A stretch of DNA of 64,000 nucleotides. Origin: an uncultured Muribaculaceae bacterium. Its GTDB lineage: Bacteria > Bacteroidota > Bacteroidia > Bacteroidales > Muribaculaceae. The stretch is taken from contig CAJTPZ010000010.1 in the NCBI GenBank assembly GCA_910578395.1, forward strand, positions 30,538 through 94,537, written 5' to 3'. Shown in pieces: positions 9,801 through 17,596 of this stretch (position 1 is its first letter; each line of letters opens with the position of its first letter). The notes beneath the pieces are model-generated. The model had not been told where the DNA came from. It saw nothing but the letters and a program-made list of their open reading frames with translations, and ran no database searches. Made by a program: the position numbers and the translations under genes.

Positions 9801-10069
9801 GTGGCTCTCTCCCCTACATGGACGGCACGGACGTGCGTGTCCCGTTCTTCACCAACTTCGACGCCAAGACCGGCCAGTGGATTGTCGAGAACCACGGCGT
9901 CGATCCCGACATAGTGATCGACAACGACCCGATCCTCGAGCAGCAAGGTGTAGACCAACAACTTAACAAAGCCATCGAAGTGATCATGGAAGAACTGAAG
10001 AACCGCAAGCCTCTCCCTGGCGTACCGACTCCCCGCACTTACAAAGATCTTGGAGTGGAAGGCAAGTAA
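6854..10069 (+). CDS. Tricorn-type S41 protease, exported
   Basis: A 1,071-residue protein, full length for tricorn-family proteases. A signal peptide (about residues 1-20, ending TTASA) indicates export, unlike the archaeal cytosolic tricorn. N-terminal TolB/WD40-like beta-propellers carry repeated blades such as FSPDGKKMAY and SPDGNMIAYIGD. A PDZ-like segment sits near residues 750-830 (EGEYITAIDGIPTN). The C-terminal S41 core contains His730 in CGHAYV and the nucleophile Ser953 in SASDGD, aligning with tricorn His746 and Ser965, and ends with TWGGIVGISG. It probably degrades peptides in the periplasm. It stands alone, with a strong hairpin terminator directly after it. Confidence 0.92.
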   Translation: MRRQLIFALLTAGIATTASADEARLLRFPATNGSDVVFSYAGDLYSVPITGGEAKHLTSHQGYEMFGRFSPDGKQIAFTGEYDGNREVYLIPSTGGEPVRLTYTSTNSRDELGDRMGPNNIVLNWTPDGDIVYRNRIGSSFTGKMWTIAPQGGMPKQIPLPEGSWCSFSPDGKKMAYNRVMREFRTWKYYKGGMADDIWIYDPTSKTVENVTNNIAQDIFPMWIGDEIFFASDRDNTMNLFAYNTRTKQTEKVTDFTDFDVKFPSSNGRIIVFENGGYIYKFDPKSRKSEKITVYLNSDNTDARTERKNVGEHITNLSINDQGNRVVATARGEVFDVPIKSGSVKNLSRTPGSNDREGEISPDGNMIAYIGDRTGETEVYLYDIATSKTRQLTKNNDTYIRSLFWTPDSKKIFYTDRRNRLVEVDATSGAKRTVMTRPEGEIRTVKFSPDMKWIAYIRSAENEMSIIYLRNLASGAEYPVTEKWYDSSSPIFSKDGKYLIFVSNRDMNPIYSNVEWNYAYGNMGAVYMTMLASDTPSPLMIKPTDQKEMTKTEEEKTGETPIIRIDPEGLAERIIKLPLENNQMARPIYCDGDKLYYSAGRSLKVYDMSNDTEKEVTNGQLIATAPAGKKAIFRQNGNYYLESFPSEKVSLNNKIDLSNLVAVVDYKKEWPQIYDEVWRAFRDGFYLENMHGADWKGLKDKYAVLIPHAKTRLDLNYIIGELISELACGHAYVNIGEYNKPPRITMGLLGAEISADKSGYFKIDRILPGAPYRPELRSPLAEPGLNVKEGEYITAIDGIPTNTVGNIYELLIGKANIPTELTINNSPSAGGRTIVIKPTDSEDMLYHNEWVLDNIAKVEKATNGRVGYIYVPDMGPEGLNEFVRYYYPQLDKEALIIDDRANGGGNISPMIIERLQREVYRRTMSRTSSRIGNIPEGTMHGPKVLLVNKYSASDGDLFPWSFKATGLGKVIGTRTWGGIVGISGSLPYMDGTDVRVPFFTNFDAKTGQWIVENHGVDPDIVIDNDPILEQQGVDQQLNKAIEVIMEELKNRKPLPGVPTPRTYKDLGVEGK

Positions 10070-10093
10070 CCGAAACTTACGCCTGATATTATT

Positions 10094-10124
10094 CCGGGTA
10101 TCGCTATAGCGATACCCGGTTTTT
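10094..10124 (+). terminator. Rho-independent terminator of tricorn protease gene
   Basis: A perfect 26-base palindrome (10094-10119; each arm begins CCGGGTATCGC) followed by a T-rich tract (TTTTTAT). It starts 25 bases after the tricorn stop codon. Confidence 0.85.
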
Positions 10125-10147
10125 ATACTCTCTATTTTAATCAGCCT

Positions 10148-10264
10148 TTATCTCTTACGGCGCGGCATTCTCGACATGACACATTGAACGGCATAAGAGG
10201 CAATCTTTTTTCTATTACCGATCATCAAAATCGCTGCCAATATAATCCAAAAGTACATTTTCAT
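10148..10264 (-). CDS. Candidate 38-residue small membrane protein downstream of the fimbrillin gene
   Basis: A short frame read directly from the minus strand: ATG at 10264, TAA at 10148. It encodes one hydrophobic segment (YFWIILAAILMIG, residues 4-16) followed by a strongly basic tail ending SRMPRRKR. It starts 43 bases downstream of the fimbrillin stop codon on the same strand, so it could be the last gene of that operon. This shape (short helix, then positive-inside tail) is typical of small inner-membrane proteins. There is no homology evidence available to me, and chance cannot be excluded. Confidence 0.35.
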   Translation of the reverse strand: MKMYFWIILAAILMIGNRKKIASYAVQCVMSRMPRRKR

Positions 10265-10307
10265 TTACAATTAAGATTTACATATTATTTAAAATCACAC
10301 TCATACA

Positions 10308-11393
10308 TTACATTGAAGGTGTTTCGGATATATTACCGTCACCAAATTCGTCAACCTTGACATCAAATTCGATACCGTCAAACAACACAGACGGATTGTC
10401 TATCGCAATATTATATACATAGGAATAACCTATCTTCCACTGTGTGAGGGTTCCACCTGTAGCAGGATACATTATTCGGCCACATTCCGTTCCAGGTACA
10501 AGCAAATAATCGGGAGTATGCGATCCGGGGAAAAGCTTTCCGCCGGTAGCTTTGTCAAACATTTCGCAGTCGACGGCTATATATGCGCCTGTAAACACTT
10601 TATTATCCACATCATAAGAGAGAGGCCCCAATTCCTGAGGAATGAAAAAATCAATATCCATTCCATCATTACTCTCCGATACATCAGTTGGATCAGGAGT
10701 TAACACCAGTGTTCCGGATTTGCCAGGAGATGAGTAAAGCGAAACATCTCCTATCATGGACTGAGAGTGCCAGAAACCTGAAACAGTATTGTTGGCAGCA
10801 GTTGTCTGATGCGGATAAAAAAACGACCCCTGGCTATATACATTTCCTATTATCACACTTCTGACTTTAACTATTATTCCGGAATTTGCACTCGACAGAA
10901 GCACATCGACCTTGGACAGTGCATGACGGAAGTTAATCATCACCGGGGCGGCTGTCTGTATCTCTCCATAGTTTACTGCATACAATAAATCAACATTGCC
11001 AGGGTTATTATATTTGTTGATACTTGCCGTACCGCTGCCATCGCCTGTTATATCGGGAGATGCGGATATGTCAGCCGGACTTATAGCATAGAAATTGACC
11101 GGAACATCTGGCCAATATGCCGCAGGTGAATAAGTCCATCGCGACCCATCTCGATTCACATTCACATTATCCATCAATATCTTTCTGTTGGCATAGGCAG
11201 TGACAGCAAAATTCTGTATGGTAGCCGTTGTAGTGACATCGCCACGTGAAGCAACTTTCGGCGCTACCGCACTGAAACTGATTAATGAAGAATCAACCGG
11301 CTGAAGCGACGACCGATCTTCATCGGCACATGACGGCATCACAGAAACCAACACCGCATTCGTCAAAATTCCGACCAATAAATTCGCTCTCAT
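10308..11393 (-). CDS. Fimbrillin family lipoprotein (Mfa-like)
   Basis: A 361-residue protein with a lipoprotein signal (lipobox-like VMPSC, Cys22), exported and acylated. The features are those of the fimbrillin/Mfa_like_1 family: early ISFSAVAPK and TTATIQNFAVTAYANRKILMDN, an aromatic-rich WTYSPAAYWP motif, INFRHALSKVDVLL, and a C-terminal tail with hydrophobic strands. Such proteins form type V pili, stalks or tips in Bacteroidales; without a usher gene nearby, subunit type cannot be assigned. It follows the DUF5119 gene by 68 bases in the same direction, an arrangement common for accessory/tip pairs. Confidence 0.82.
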   Translation of the reverse strand: MRANLLVGILTNAVLVSVMPSCADEDRSSLQPVDSSLISFSAVAPKVASRGDVTTTATIQNFAVTAYANRKILMDNVNVNRDGSRWTYSPAAYWPDVPVNFYAISPADISASPDITGDGSGTASINKYNNPGNVDLLYAVNYGEIQTAAPVMINFRHALSKVDVLLSSANSGIIVKVRSVIIGNVYSQGSFFYPHQTTAANNTVSGFWHSQSMIGDVSLYSSPGKSGTLVLTPDPTDVSESNDGMDIDFFIPQELGPLSYDVDNKVFTGAYIAVDCEMFDKATGGKLFPGSHTPDYLLVPGTECGRIMYPATGGTLTQWKIGYSYVYNIAIDNPSVLFDGIEFDVKVDEFGDGNISETPSM

Positions 11394-11461
11394 AAGATAT
11401 ACATCTTTTAGTTATTAAAATCCGCGCCAACAGCCGGGATGCTTCTTTTATTAATAACGAA

Positions 11462-12451
11462 TCAACCCTTGCCTATGTTTATCACGACTGTATTCCATTG
11501 GTCAACGGATACATCGAATGTTTCCTGGCTATCATCGGGCAAAGGAAGGTCAAGACTGTCGACACGTACCCATACATCCATCGGATCAGACGCTGCAAGC
11601 GTCTGTGAAGTCACATCAAATTCATAGCTATGACGAGATCCGTCGGTCAGCCAAACAAACAGATACAGCACATTTCGCACTGACTTATCGGATGCGAGCC
11701 CGAAAGTCATAAACTCTCCACTGATCTCTGACTCTCCTGAACGGACAGCAGCAAAAGGCAGTGTAACCCCTACTGAAGAACGAGAAAGATCACAAAGGCT
11801 GACATCCGCAGCCATTCCACTCATAGCAGCACACATACGTGACACTCCTTCAAGATTGGCAACATTCGATATTATAAAATGATATCGACTTACTATCTGG
11901 CGTGGATGTGTCGGCAAAAGCATCATCGAAGAGGTCAAAATCCGGCTTCCGTCCGAAACAATCTCATAAGATAATTCATCAAAACCAATACTAACATACG
12001 GAGAATAATCACACCACAACATATCAGGACACATAACCACCGTCTGGTCGCTATCTGTAATACGATGCGGACGCGCTTCATTCAAATCAACCGCCGCGCC
12101 GGAAAGTAAATCGCATGGAAGAGTGGACGCAACAATTGAAGAAAAAGATTTATCATTTTCAAATATGACAGAAGTATCGTCATTGATTGTAATAAATGCA
12201 TAATCCCCCAATGGAAGTCTCAAATCTCCGCCATCCTTTCCCGGAATATCAAAACGCCAGGATCCTGATCCGCTTTTCGGGAAAAAGAAATATGCCATAC
12301 CTTCCGGAGAAGCCTCTGGAGCAAGCGTCCAATGATTATCAACATCCAGCTGGTTACAAAAATCAGCACAATCCTGAATCCCGTCATATAAACAAGACTG
12401 CATCAGACCACATGTCAATAAAGCCCCAACAAGTATAGTGATTCTTGTCAT
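11462..12451 (-). CDS. DUF5119 family lipoprotein, fimbrial accessory
   Basis: A 329-residue lipoprotein: signal peptide with lipobox LMQSC (Cys20), followed by DFCNQLDVDNHWTLAPEASPEGMAYFFFP-type sequence characteristic of DUF5119, a family found next to fimbrillins in Bacteroidales. The body consists of predicted beta-strands (LRLPLGDYAFITIN, ISNVANLEGVS), and the C-terminus ends DVSVDQWNTVVINIGKG, resembling the conserved final strand region of fimbrillin-like proteins. Likely an anchor or accessory subunit working with the downstream fimbrillin; this is inferred from neighbourhood. First gene of the pair; no clear TAnnTTTG box was found upstream. Confidence 0.75.
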   Translation of the reverse strand: MTRITILVGALLTCGLMQSCLYDGIQDCADFCNQLDVDNHWTLAPEASPEGMAYFFFPKSGSGSWRFDIPGKDGGDLRLPLGDYAFITINDDTSVIFENDKSFSSIVASTLPCDLLSGAAVDLNEARPHRITDSDQTVVMCPDMLWCDYSPYVSIGFDELSYEIVSDGSRILTSSMMLLPTHPRQIVSRYHFIISNVANLEGVSRMCAAMSGMAADVSLCDLSRSSVGVTLPFAAVRSGESEISGEFMTFGLASDKSVRNVLYLFVWLTDGSRHSYEFDVTSQTLAASDPMDVWVRVDSLDLPLPDDSQETFDVSVDQWNTVVINIGKG

Positions 12452-12546
12452 CTGCGAATAGCGCGTAAATTATCATCCAATTACTTTTAAAAACGCTATA
12501 ACAACAAATAAAGTTCCTAAAACCACCACTTAAATCATAACAAACA

Positions 12547-12574
12547 GGGTTGGCTTCAAAATTGAAGCCAACCC
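12547..12574 (-). terminator. Terminator hairpin of the glp operon
   Basis: Inverted repeat with a perfect 12-base stem (GGGTTGGCTTCA) and a 4-base loop. On the minus strand it follows the HAD gene stop by about 22 bases and is succeeded by CTGTTTGTTATG, moderately T-rich. Confidence 0.65.
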
Positions 12575-12596
12575 ATAAATTTCAATAATATATTTT

Positions 12597-13469
12597 CTAA
12601 AAAGAAATACCGCGGGAAATAAGCAGAAGACGGCCGAATTCAGCTATGTTTTCAGCTGTTACCGCCGGTCGTGGATCAGACTCGACCGCCGTCTGTAATG
12701 TTGTTTCTCCTGAGAGGACAAGCACTCCAAGCGCACCTGCATTTCTTGCTGTCGCAACGTCGGTGTAGATACGATCGCCACACATGGCTACTTCATCAGG
12801 CTGCATGCCATATTTTGCCATAATACAACGGAGCATATCAGGGTTTGGCTTCCCGACAACGATATCTGGGCGCCTGCCCGTGGCATGGAAAATGCTCTCA
12901 CATATTGATCCGCAGTCTACAAGTACAACTTCCTTATCGGTAGGACAAACACGGTCGGGATTTGTCGCGATATATGGAAGACCCTGTGCGGCCCACCATG
13001 CAGCACGACACAGGCGACCATAAGTCAGTGTCGTATCAAACGCCACAACCAACATATCCGGCCTGTCGTCAGGATCATCGGCTGTCATCTCAAACCCTGC
13101 CTCCTCAAACTCGGCAACCATGCTCGGAGTTCCAAGCACAAAAAGGCGTTTTACCTCAGTATGATTCTGACGGATATAATCGATAGTGGCCACAGCTGTT
13201 GTATATACCTCATCGGAAGTCGCATCAATGCCAAGCCTATGCAACTTGTCAATATAATCGGCAATACTTTTCGTAGGATTGTTAGTGAGAAAAGAATATC
13301 TGATGCCATTTTCTGCAAGAGATTGCAAAAATGGCTTAGTAAACGGAAAAAGCTGTGAACCAAGATATATTGTACCGTCCATATCAAGGGCTACATGCCT
13401 GATTCTGCGACAAGCCTCCATAAGCTCATCATGAGACATGTCTGTCATGTATCTTTTAAAATCCGCCAT
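12597..13469 (-). CDS. HAD-IIA family phosphatase, in the glp operon
   Basis: A 290-residue cytosolic HAD hydrolase of subclass IIA (NagD/phosphoglycolate phosphatase type). Motif I is DMDGTIYLG (Asp29 nucleophile, Asp31), motif II is in SFLTNNPTKS, and the C-terminal VGKPNPDML and CGDRIYTDVATA supply the lysine and metal-binding acids. The large IIA cap lies between motifs II and III. It begins 15 bases after glpT, so it is the last gene of glpABC-glpT-HAD. HAD-IIA members include glycerol-3-phosphate phosphatases (eukaryotic PGP and mycobacterial GpgP-like), so glycerol-3-phosphate is the leading substrate guess from context, not shown by residues. Conversion to glycerol could act as an overflow valve. 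Confidence 0.85.
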   Translation of the reverse strand: MADFKRYMTDMSHDELMEACRRIRHVALDMDGTIYLGSQLFPFTKPFLQSLAENGIRYSFLTNNPTKSIADYIDKLHRLGIDATSDEVYTTAVATIDYIRQNHTEVKRLFVLGTPSMVAEFEEAGFEMTADDPDDRPDMLVVAFDTTLTYGRLCRAAWWAAQGLPYIATNPDRVCPTDKEVVLVDCGSICESIFHATGRRPDIVVGKPNPDMLRCIMAKYGMQPDEVAMCGDRIYTDVATARNAGALGVLVLSGETTLQTAVESDPRPAVTAENIAEFGRLLLISRGISF

Positions 13470-13484
13470 AATTATTCAATGAGA

Positions 13485-15011
13485 TTATTCAGCGTTTTCT
13501 TTTTCCTGCCCGGCATAGAATTTTTGTGAACGGGCATAACCGTCACGAGGTGCAGCCCACATAGTGACAAAAGTGACCGCTCCAAGCACACCGATACCTA
13601 TAATGAGATAGAAAACAACGTTCCATCCATAATGATCTGCGATAATACCTACGCCGATAGCCGACAGAAATGAACCTACATATCCAAAGATACCAGCCAG
13701 ACCATTGGCCGTAGCAGAGGCTTCCTTTGTTGCATGATTCGCCGACGATATTCCGATAAGAGCCTGCGGACCATACACAAAGAATCCGGCCATAGCAAGA
13801 ATAATCACCGATGCTATATAGGGTAGCTGGGGGAAGAATATGAAGATGCACATGAACAGAGACGCACCGATCATGCAACAAAGACACATACGATGGGCTT
13901 TGCCTTTGAATAGACGGTCAGTAGCCCATCCAGCAAATATAGTGCCTACAATGGCAAAAATCTCAAATGCAGCAACGGTCCATGCAGCGTCTTCAATAGA
14001 CATACCTCGTGCCTCAGTGAGGAATTTAGGTCCCCAATCAAGGATTCCCATTCTCATCACATAGACAAACACGTTGGCTATACACAGTGTCCAGATCCAC
14101 CGGTTGGTCCATACCATTACTTTGAGAAATTTGGCTTGAGAAGGAGCTTTTTCTCCGTTCTTGAGTTCTTTTTTACCGGTGTTGGTTCCAGGCAGTTCCG
14201 GCAGTCCAACTGACCGCGGATCGTCACGAAGACCGAAAAATAGCCATGCCGCACCAAGCACCGCAAGTCCGGCAGGAAGCCAGAAGCACCATTTCCATGC
14301 TCCCCAGTGTTTGGCATACTGGAGGATCTGATTCATATCCTCGGCAACCTCGGGATTAAGCTTGAGATTGGACGCGATCAGGCTTATGATCTCCGGATTG
14401 TTGCTCATATCCTGCCCCATTATGCCCATGATATAGCCACAAGCGACAACCGCGGCTGCAGCCCCAATGGAATGTGAGGTATTCCATATAGACATCTTTG
14501 TCGCCAGCTCGGACGGATGGATCCAACAAGGCAGCAAGCGTGCACATGGAGGATATCCTATTCCCTGAAATGCCTGATTTAGAACAATCGTCACTGCCAT
14601 AACAAGAATAAGCATATTGACAAGATCAGGAGTCGCCTGAGCCGCTGTAGGATCAACCCCAACCAGCCACGCGCTTATGTTATAGCCATAACCAAACGCA
14701 AAGTTGGAAAGAGCGCACAGCAAAAGTCCGATTGCCATAACTGCACGCGCGCTATATCGGTCAACGATGAATCCGTTGACAAATCTTGAAAGTCCATATA
14801 CCAATGAACCTATACCGATAACGATACCGAAATCGGTATTAGAAATACCATACTGTGCCGTCAGACCCGGCATAGCAAGTGAGAAATTCTTACGTACAAA
14901 GTAGTAAATGGCATAGCCAATCATCGATACTACGATTGTACGCATCTGCCACGACTTGAACTGCTTTATCACTTCCGGCTTCCAGGAGCCATAGATATTG
15001 TCTGTTGCCAT
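13485..15011 (-). CDS. glpT: Glycerol-3-phosphate transporter, OPA-family MFS
   Basis: A 508-residue inner-membrane protein with 12 predicted helices, of the organophosphate:phosphate antiporter family (GlpT/UhpT). Diagnostic stretches are YAIYYFVRKNFSLAMPGL (helix 1, with the phosphate-binding Arg), RFVNGFIVDRYSAR, GIGYPPCARLLPCWIHPSE and the late ALIGISSANHATKEASATANGL. It is longer than E. coli GlpT (452 residues), with extra sequence in the segment after helix 6. Membership of glpT as opposed to uhpT is supported by its place between glpC and the HAD gene. It imports sn-glycerol-3-phosphate in exchange for phosphate. Confidence 0.88.
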   Translation of the reverse strand: MATDNIYGSWKPEVIKQFKSWQMRTIVVSMIGYAIYYFVRKNFSLAMPGLTAQYGISNTDFGIVIGIGSLVYGLSRFVNGFIVDRYSARAVMAIGLLLCALSNFAFGYGYNISAWLVGVDPTAAQATPDLVNMLILVMAVTIVLNQAFQGIGYPPCARLLPCWIHPSELATKMSIWNTSHSIGAAAAVVACGYIMGIMGQDMSNNPEIISLIASNLKLNPEVAEDMNQILQYAKHWGAWKWCFWLPAGLAVLGAAWLFFGLRDDPRSVGLPELPGTNTGKKELKNGEKAPSQAKFLKVMVWTNRWIWTLCIANVFVYVMRMGILDWGPKFLTEARGMSIEDAAWTVAAFEIFAIVGTIFAGWATDRLFKGKAHRMCLCCMIGASLFMCIFIFFPQLPYIASVIILAMAGFFVYGPQALIGISSANHATKEASATANGLAGIFGYVGSFLSAIGVGIIADHYGWNVVFYLIIGIGVLGAVTFVTMWAAPRDGYARSQKFYAGQEKENAE

Positions 15012-15078
15012 TGCTTGATTTTAAGGTATTTTTATAATGATCGGAGTCGCAAAAGCGAAATTATAATTGTAAATTTAA

Positions 15079-16326
15079 TCAAATATTATTTAATGACATC
15101 GTTTTTTCAACATCAAGTGCATCGGCAAGTATGGAAACCGGATTCTTTACCGACACACCGCTTCCCTGCTCTATCTGCCACTTACAGGTCTCGCAGTCGG
15201 TTGCAACAATATCTGCACCAGAACTGACAATCGCCTCGAAAAGAGGACGTCCGATTTCCTGCGATGCTTTGTAGTTCTCACGCTTAAATCCATAAGTACC
15301 GGCAAGGCCGCAGCACTGCGATGGTAAGGAAACAAGTTCCACACCGGGAATCATTTGCAAAAGAGAAGTCGAATAGATCGACCAACCGAGTTTTTCCATG
15401 TGACACGGAACATGATAAGCGATACGCATTTTAAAATCCGGACGAAATGCCAGTTTCACTTTCCCGGCATCAACAAGTTGAAAAAGATAGCGGGTAGCCA
15501 GATTGATGCTTTCTGCCACATCGGAGTTATCAAGTCCAAGAAGATTAGGATACTCGTCGCGCATCGTGAGGATACACGTCGATGATGTACCTACAACCTG
15601 TGTTCCCGCCGCTACGGCCGCTCTTATTGATCTGAGATTTATCTCAGCATCACGCCTAGCCGGTGTCGTCATGCGGTTGACGATTTTGGCGACACCACAG
15701 CAGCGCTCCTTATCAAGCAAACGAACCCCAATGCCACACGCATTCATCACCTTGACAAAAGCGCGTCCAAGCTCAGGGTAATTATAGTTGACATAACATC
15801 CGTGATAATAAGTTACGTATTCAGAAAATCCGGCCTGTCCGGAAGCTGCTTCTTTCTCAAACCAACGGACAAATGTCTTTGACGCATAAGCCGGAAATGT
15901 GCGATGACTATCGATGGCAAGCGTCAAATCAAGAAGTTTCTTAACCGCAGGAAGACGCAACGACCCATTGACAACCGGGGCCATACGCGTTGCCACCGTC
16001 CCCATGACATCGGTACTCGCCAACATTATATCACGCAATTTCACAGGTGTCTTGCTATACTTCAAACGGGCACTCTGTATAATATCGCCAATCTTTACGT
16101 TGGAAGGACAAGCGACCTCGCAGCGCTTACAATTAAGGCAGTATTTAAGCGCTTCGTTGAAAAAACGCGCGTTTTTCAGACGATAGCGTTCACCATCCGG
16201 TCCCGCCAGTTTAGGACCGGGATAAGTGGGATTTACAACAGTAACAGGGCAATATACGGTACATATCGTACATTTCTTACACTGCTCGAAATTGTTGGTG
16301 CTTATGTTGGTATCCTGATATGCCAT
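15079..16326 (-). CDS. glpC: Anaerobic glycerol-3-phosphate dehydrogenase subunit C
   Basis: A 415-residue membrane-associated iron-sulfur subunit that passes electrons from GlpAB to the menaquinone pool. Two 4Fe-4S ferredoxin motifs are at Cys16/19/22/26 and Cys63/66/69/73 (CLNCKRCEVACP). Two CCG-type domains follow (YHGCYVNYNYPELG with RCCGVAK, and YHVPCHMEKLG with QCCGLAGTYG), as in heterodisulfide-reductase-like subunits. The length is that of E. coli GlpC. It lies 9 bases after glpB and 67 bases before glpT. Confidence 0.93.
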   Translation of the reverse strand: MAYQDTNISTNNFEQCKKCTICTVYCPVTVVNPTYPGPKLAGPDGERYRLKNARFFNEALKYCLNCKRCEVACPSNVKIGDIIQSARLKYSKTPVKLRDIMLASTDVMGTVATRMAPVVNGSLRLPAVKKLLDLTLAIDSHRTFPAYASKTFVRWFEKEAASGQAGFSEYVTYYHGCYVNYNYPELGRAFVKVMNACGIGVRLLDKERCCGVAKIVNRMTTPARRDAEINLRSIRAAVAAGTQVVGTSSTCILTMRDEYPNLLGLDNSDVAESINLATRYLFQLVDAGKVKLAFRPDFKMRIAYHVPCHMEKLGWSIYSTSLLQMIPGVELVSLPSQCCGLAGTYGFKRENYKASQEIGRPLFEAIVSSGADIVATDCETCKWQIEQGSGVSVKNPVSILADALDVEKTMSLNNI

Positions 16327-16335
16327 GTGTCTGCC

Positions 16336-17580
16336 CTATTTATTATTTAAAATCATGTCAGCGACGTGCAAAGCCGTAAAAAGAGCCACACCGCCGCCAC
16401 AACAGAGTGTGATAGGGTCACATCCGCCCAATACGGCACCCACACCATAAAGATTTGAAATTATCTCTCCAGAACGAGACAATCGGAAATTATCATCGGC
16501 AACCACACCGAAATCCATATAAGGCTGAGACTCATAAAAATTCTCTTTAAACCACCCGGTCCGTGTTTGTTTTGAGGCTACGTCGAGATTCAGAACCGGC
16601 TCATATATCCTGTCGGGAGTCGCCTTGATGCCATGACTGAGGAAAGAACCTGTGGCCAATATGAAATCATCGCCTTCGAGACGGTCTGAACCAAGATTTG
16701 TAGTAGTTATATTACGCATACGCCCATTGGCAATCTGTCCGCCGGTCACACTGTCGCCCAACAGATATATCCCTCCAAGTTTTTTAAAATAAGACCGAAG
16801 AATAATCTGTGCACGCACTCCAGGAACCGAAGTCGGCATTGTCGGTATAAAAAATACCGGGCGTGTGGTCTTGGCTCTAATATTGTCGATCGCGACAGTA
16901 TCGTTCATACCAAATATAGCCGGCAGGATGAATGCCTCGATTGCTGCATCGGCGCCATTGAGATATGCAGCGATACAATCGACGGTTTCGGGCGTCATTA
17001 CCCGTGCCATATTGGCCGCACGCATCTCTGTCGAGCTTTTACGCAAAGCTTGAAGCTGCGGCGAAGTAACCGACATAGTCTTACAATTTACTCCGATTTT
17101 CCCAAGTCCAAGTGAAAGAAACTGTGGATAAAAATCCAGATAACCGCTTATATTAGCGATCCCGACAGTTTTATATGGGAATTTTTCCGGAGACTCAAAT
17201 GTAAGACAATCGTCAATAGACAGCCACGAAGGTTTAATTACACCAAACGGTGTGATGTGGTAACAGTTGGTATTACCTCCCCCCACGAATCGCAAACCGC
17301 ACTTACGGAAAAACAGAATTGCCTCATCGGCAAGCGTTCTCATTTTACCGGCACCGATACGTGAATAGGGATGTGACGGATTAAGAGAATCTATCGCATC
17401 AAACGGATGAATTATATCGGACTCACCGTCGGAGCCGAGCAACTCCAATGAACCTGAGAAAAAATGAAGAGTACTCTGACCCGAAGAAACGATGGCAACC
17501 TTGCGACCTGCTTCAGCCAGCTTTATGCCAGCCGACAGTCCGGCAAGGCCACCTCCTATTATAATCGATTGAAATCTCAT
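16336..17580 (-). CDS. glpB: Anaerobic glycerol-3-phosphate dehydrogenase subunit B
   Basis: A 414-residue flavoprotein subunit. The N-terminal dinucleotide-binding motif is IIIGGGLAGLSAGIKLAEAGRKV, followed by the GlpB-typical STLHFFSGSLELLG. The C-terminus has a second FAD-contacting region (NLYGVGAVLGGCDPITLCCGGGVAL). It forms the soluble GlpAB dimer that oxidises glycerol-3-phosphate to dihydroxyacetone phosphate under anaerobic conditions. It begins 16 bases after glpA, and the length is normal. Confidence 0.93.
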   Translation of the reverse strand: MRFQSIIIGGGLAGLSAGIKLAEAGRKVAIVSSGQSTLHFFSGSLELLGSDGESDIIHPFDAIDSLNPSHPYSRIGAGKMRTLADEAILFFRKCGLRFVGGGNTNCYHITPFGVIKPSWLSIDDCLTFESPEKFPYKTVGIANISGYLDFYPQFLSLGLGKIGVNCKTMSVTSPQLQALRKSSTEMRAANMARVMTPETVDCIAAYLNGADAAIEAFILPAIFGMNDTVAIDNIRAKTTRPVFFIPTMPTSVPGVRAQIILRSYFKKLGGIYLLGDSVTGGQIANGRMRNITTTNLGSDRLEGDDFILATGSFLSHGIKATPDRIYEPVLNLDVASKQTRTGWFKENFYESQPYMDFGVVADDNFRLSRSGEIISNLYGVGAVLGGCDPITLCCGGGVALFTALHVADMILNNK

Positions 17581-17596
17581 AGGTATTTTCCTCCAT

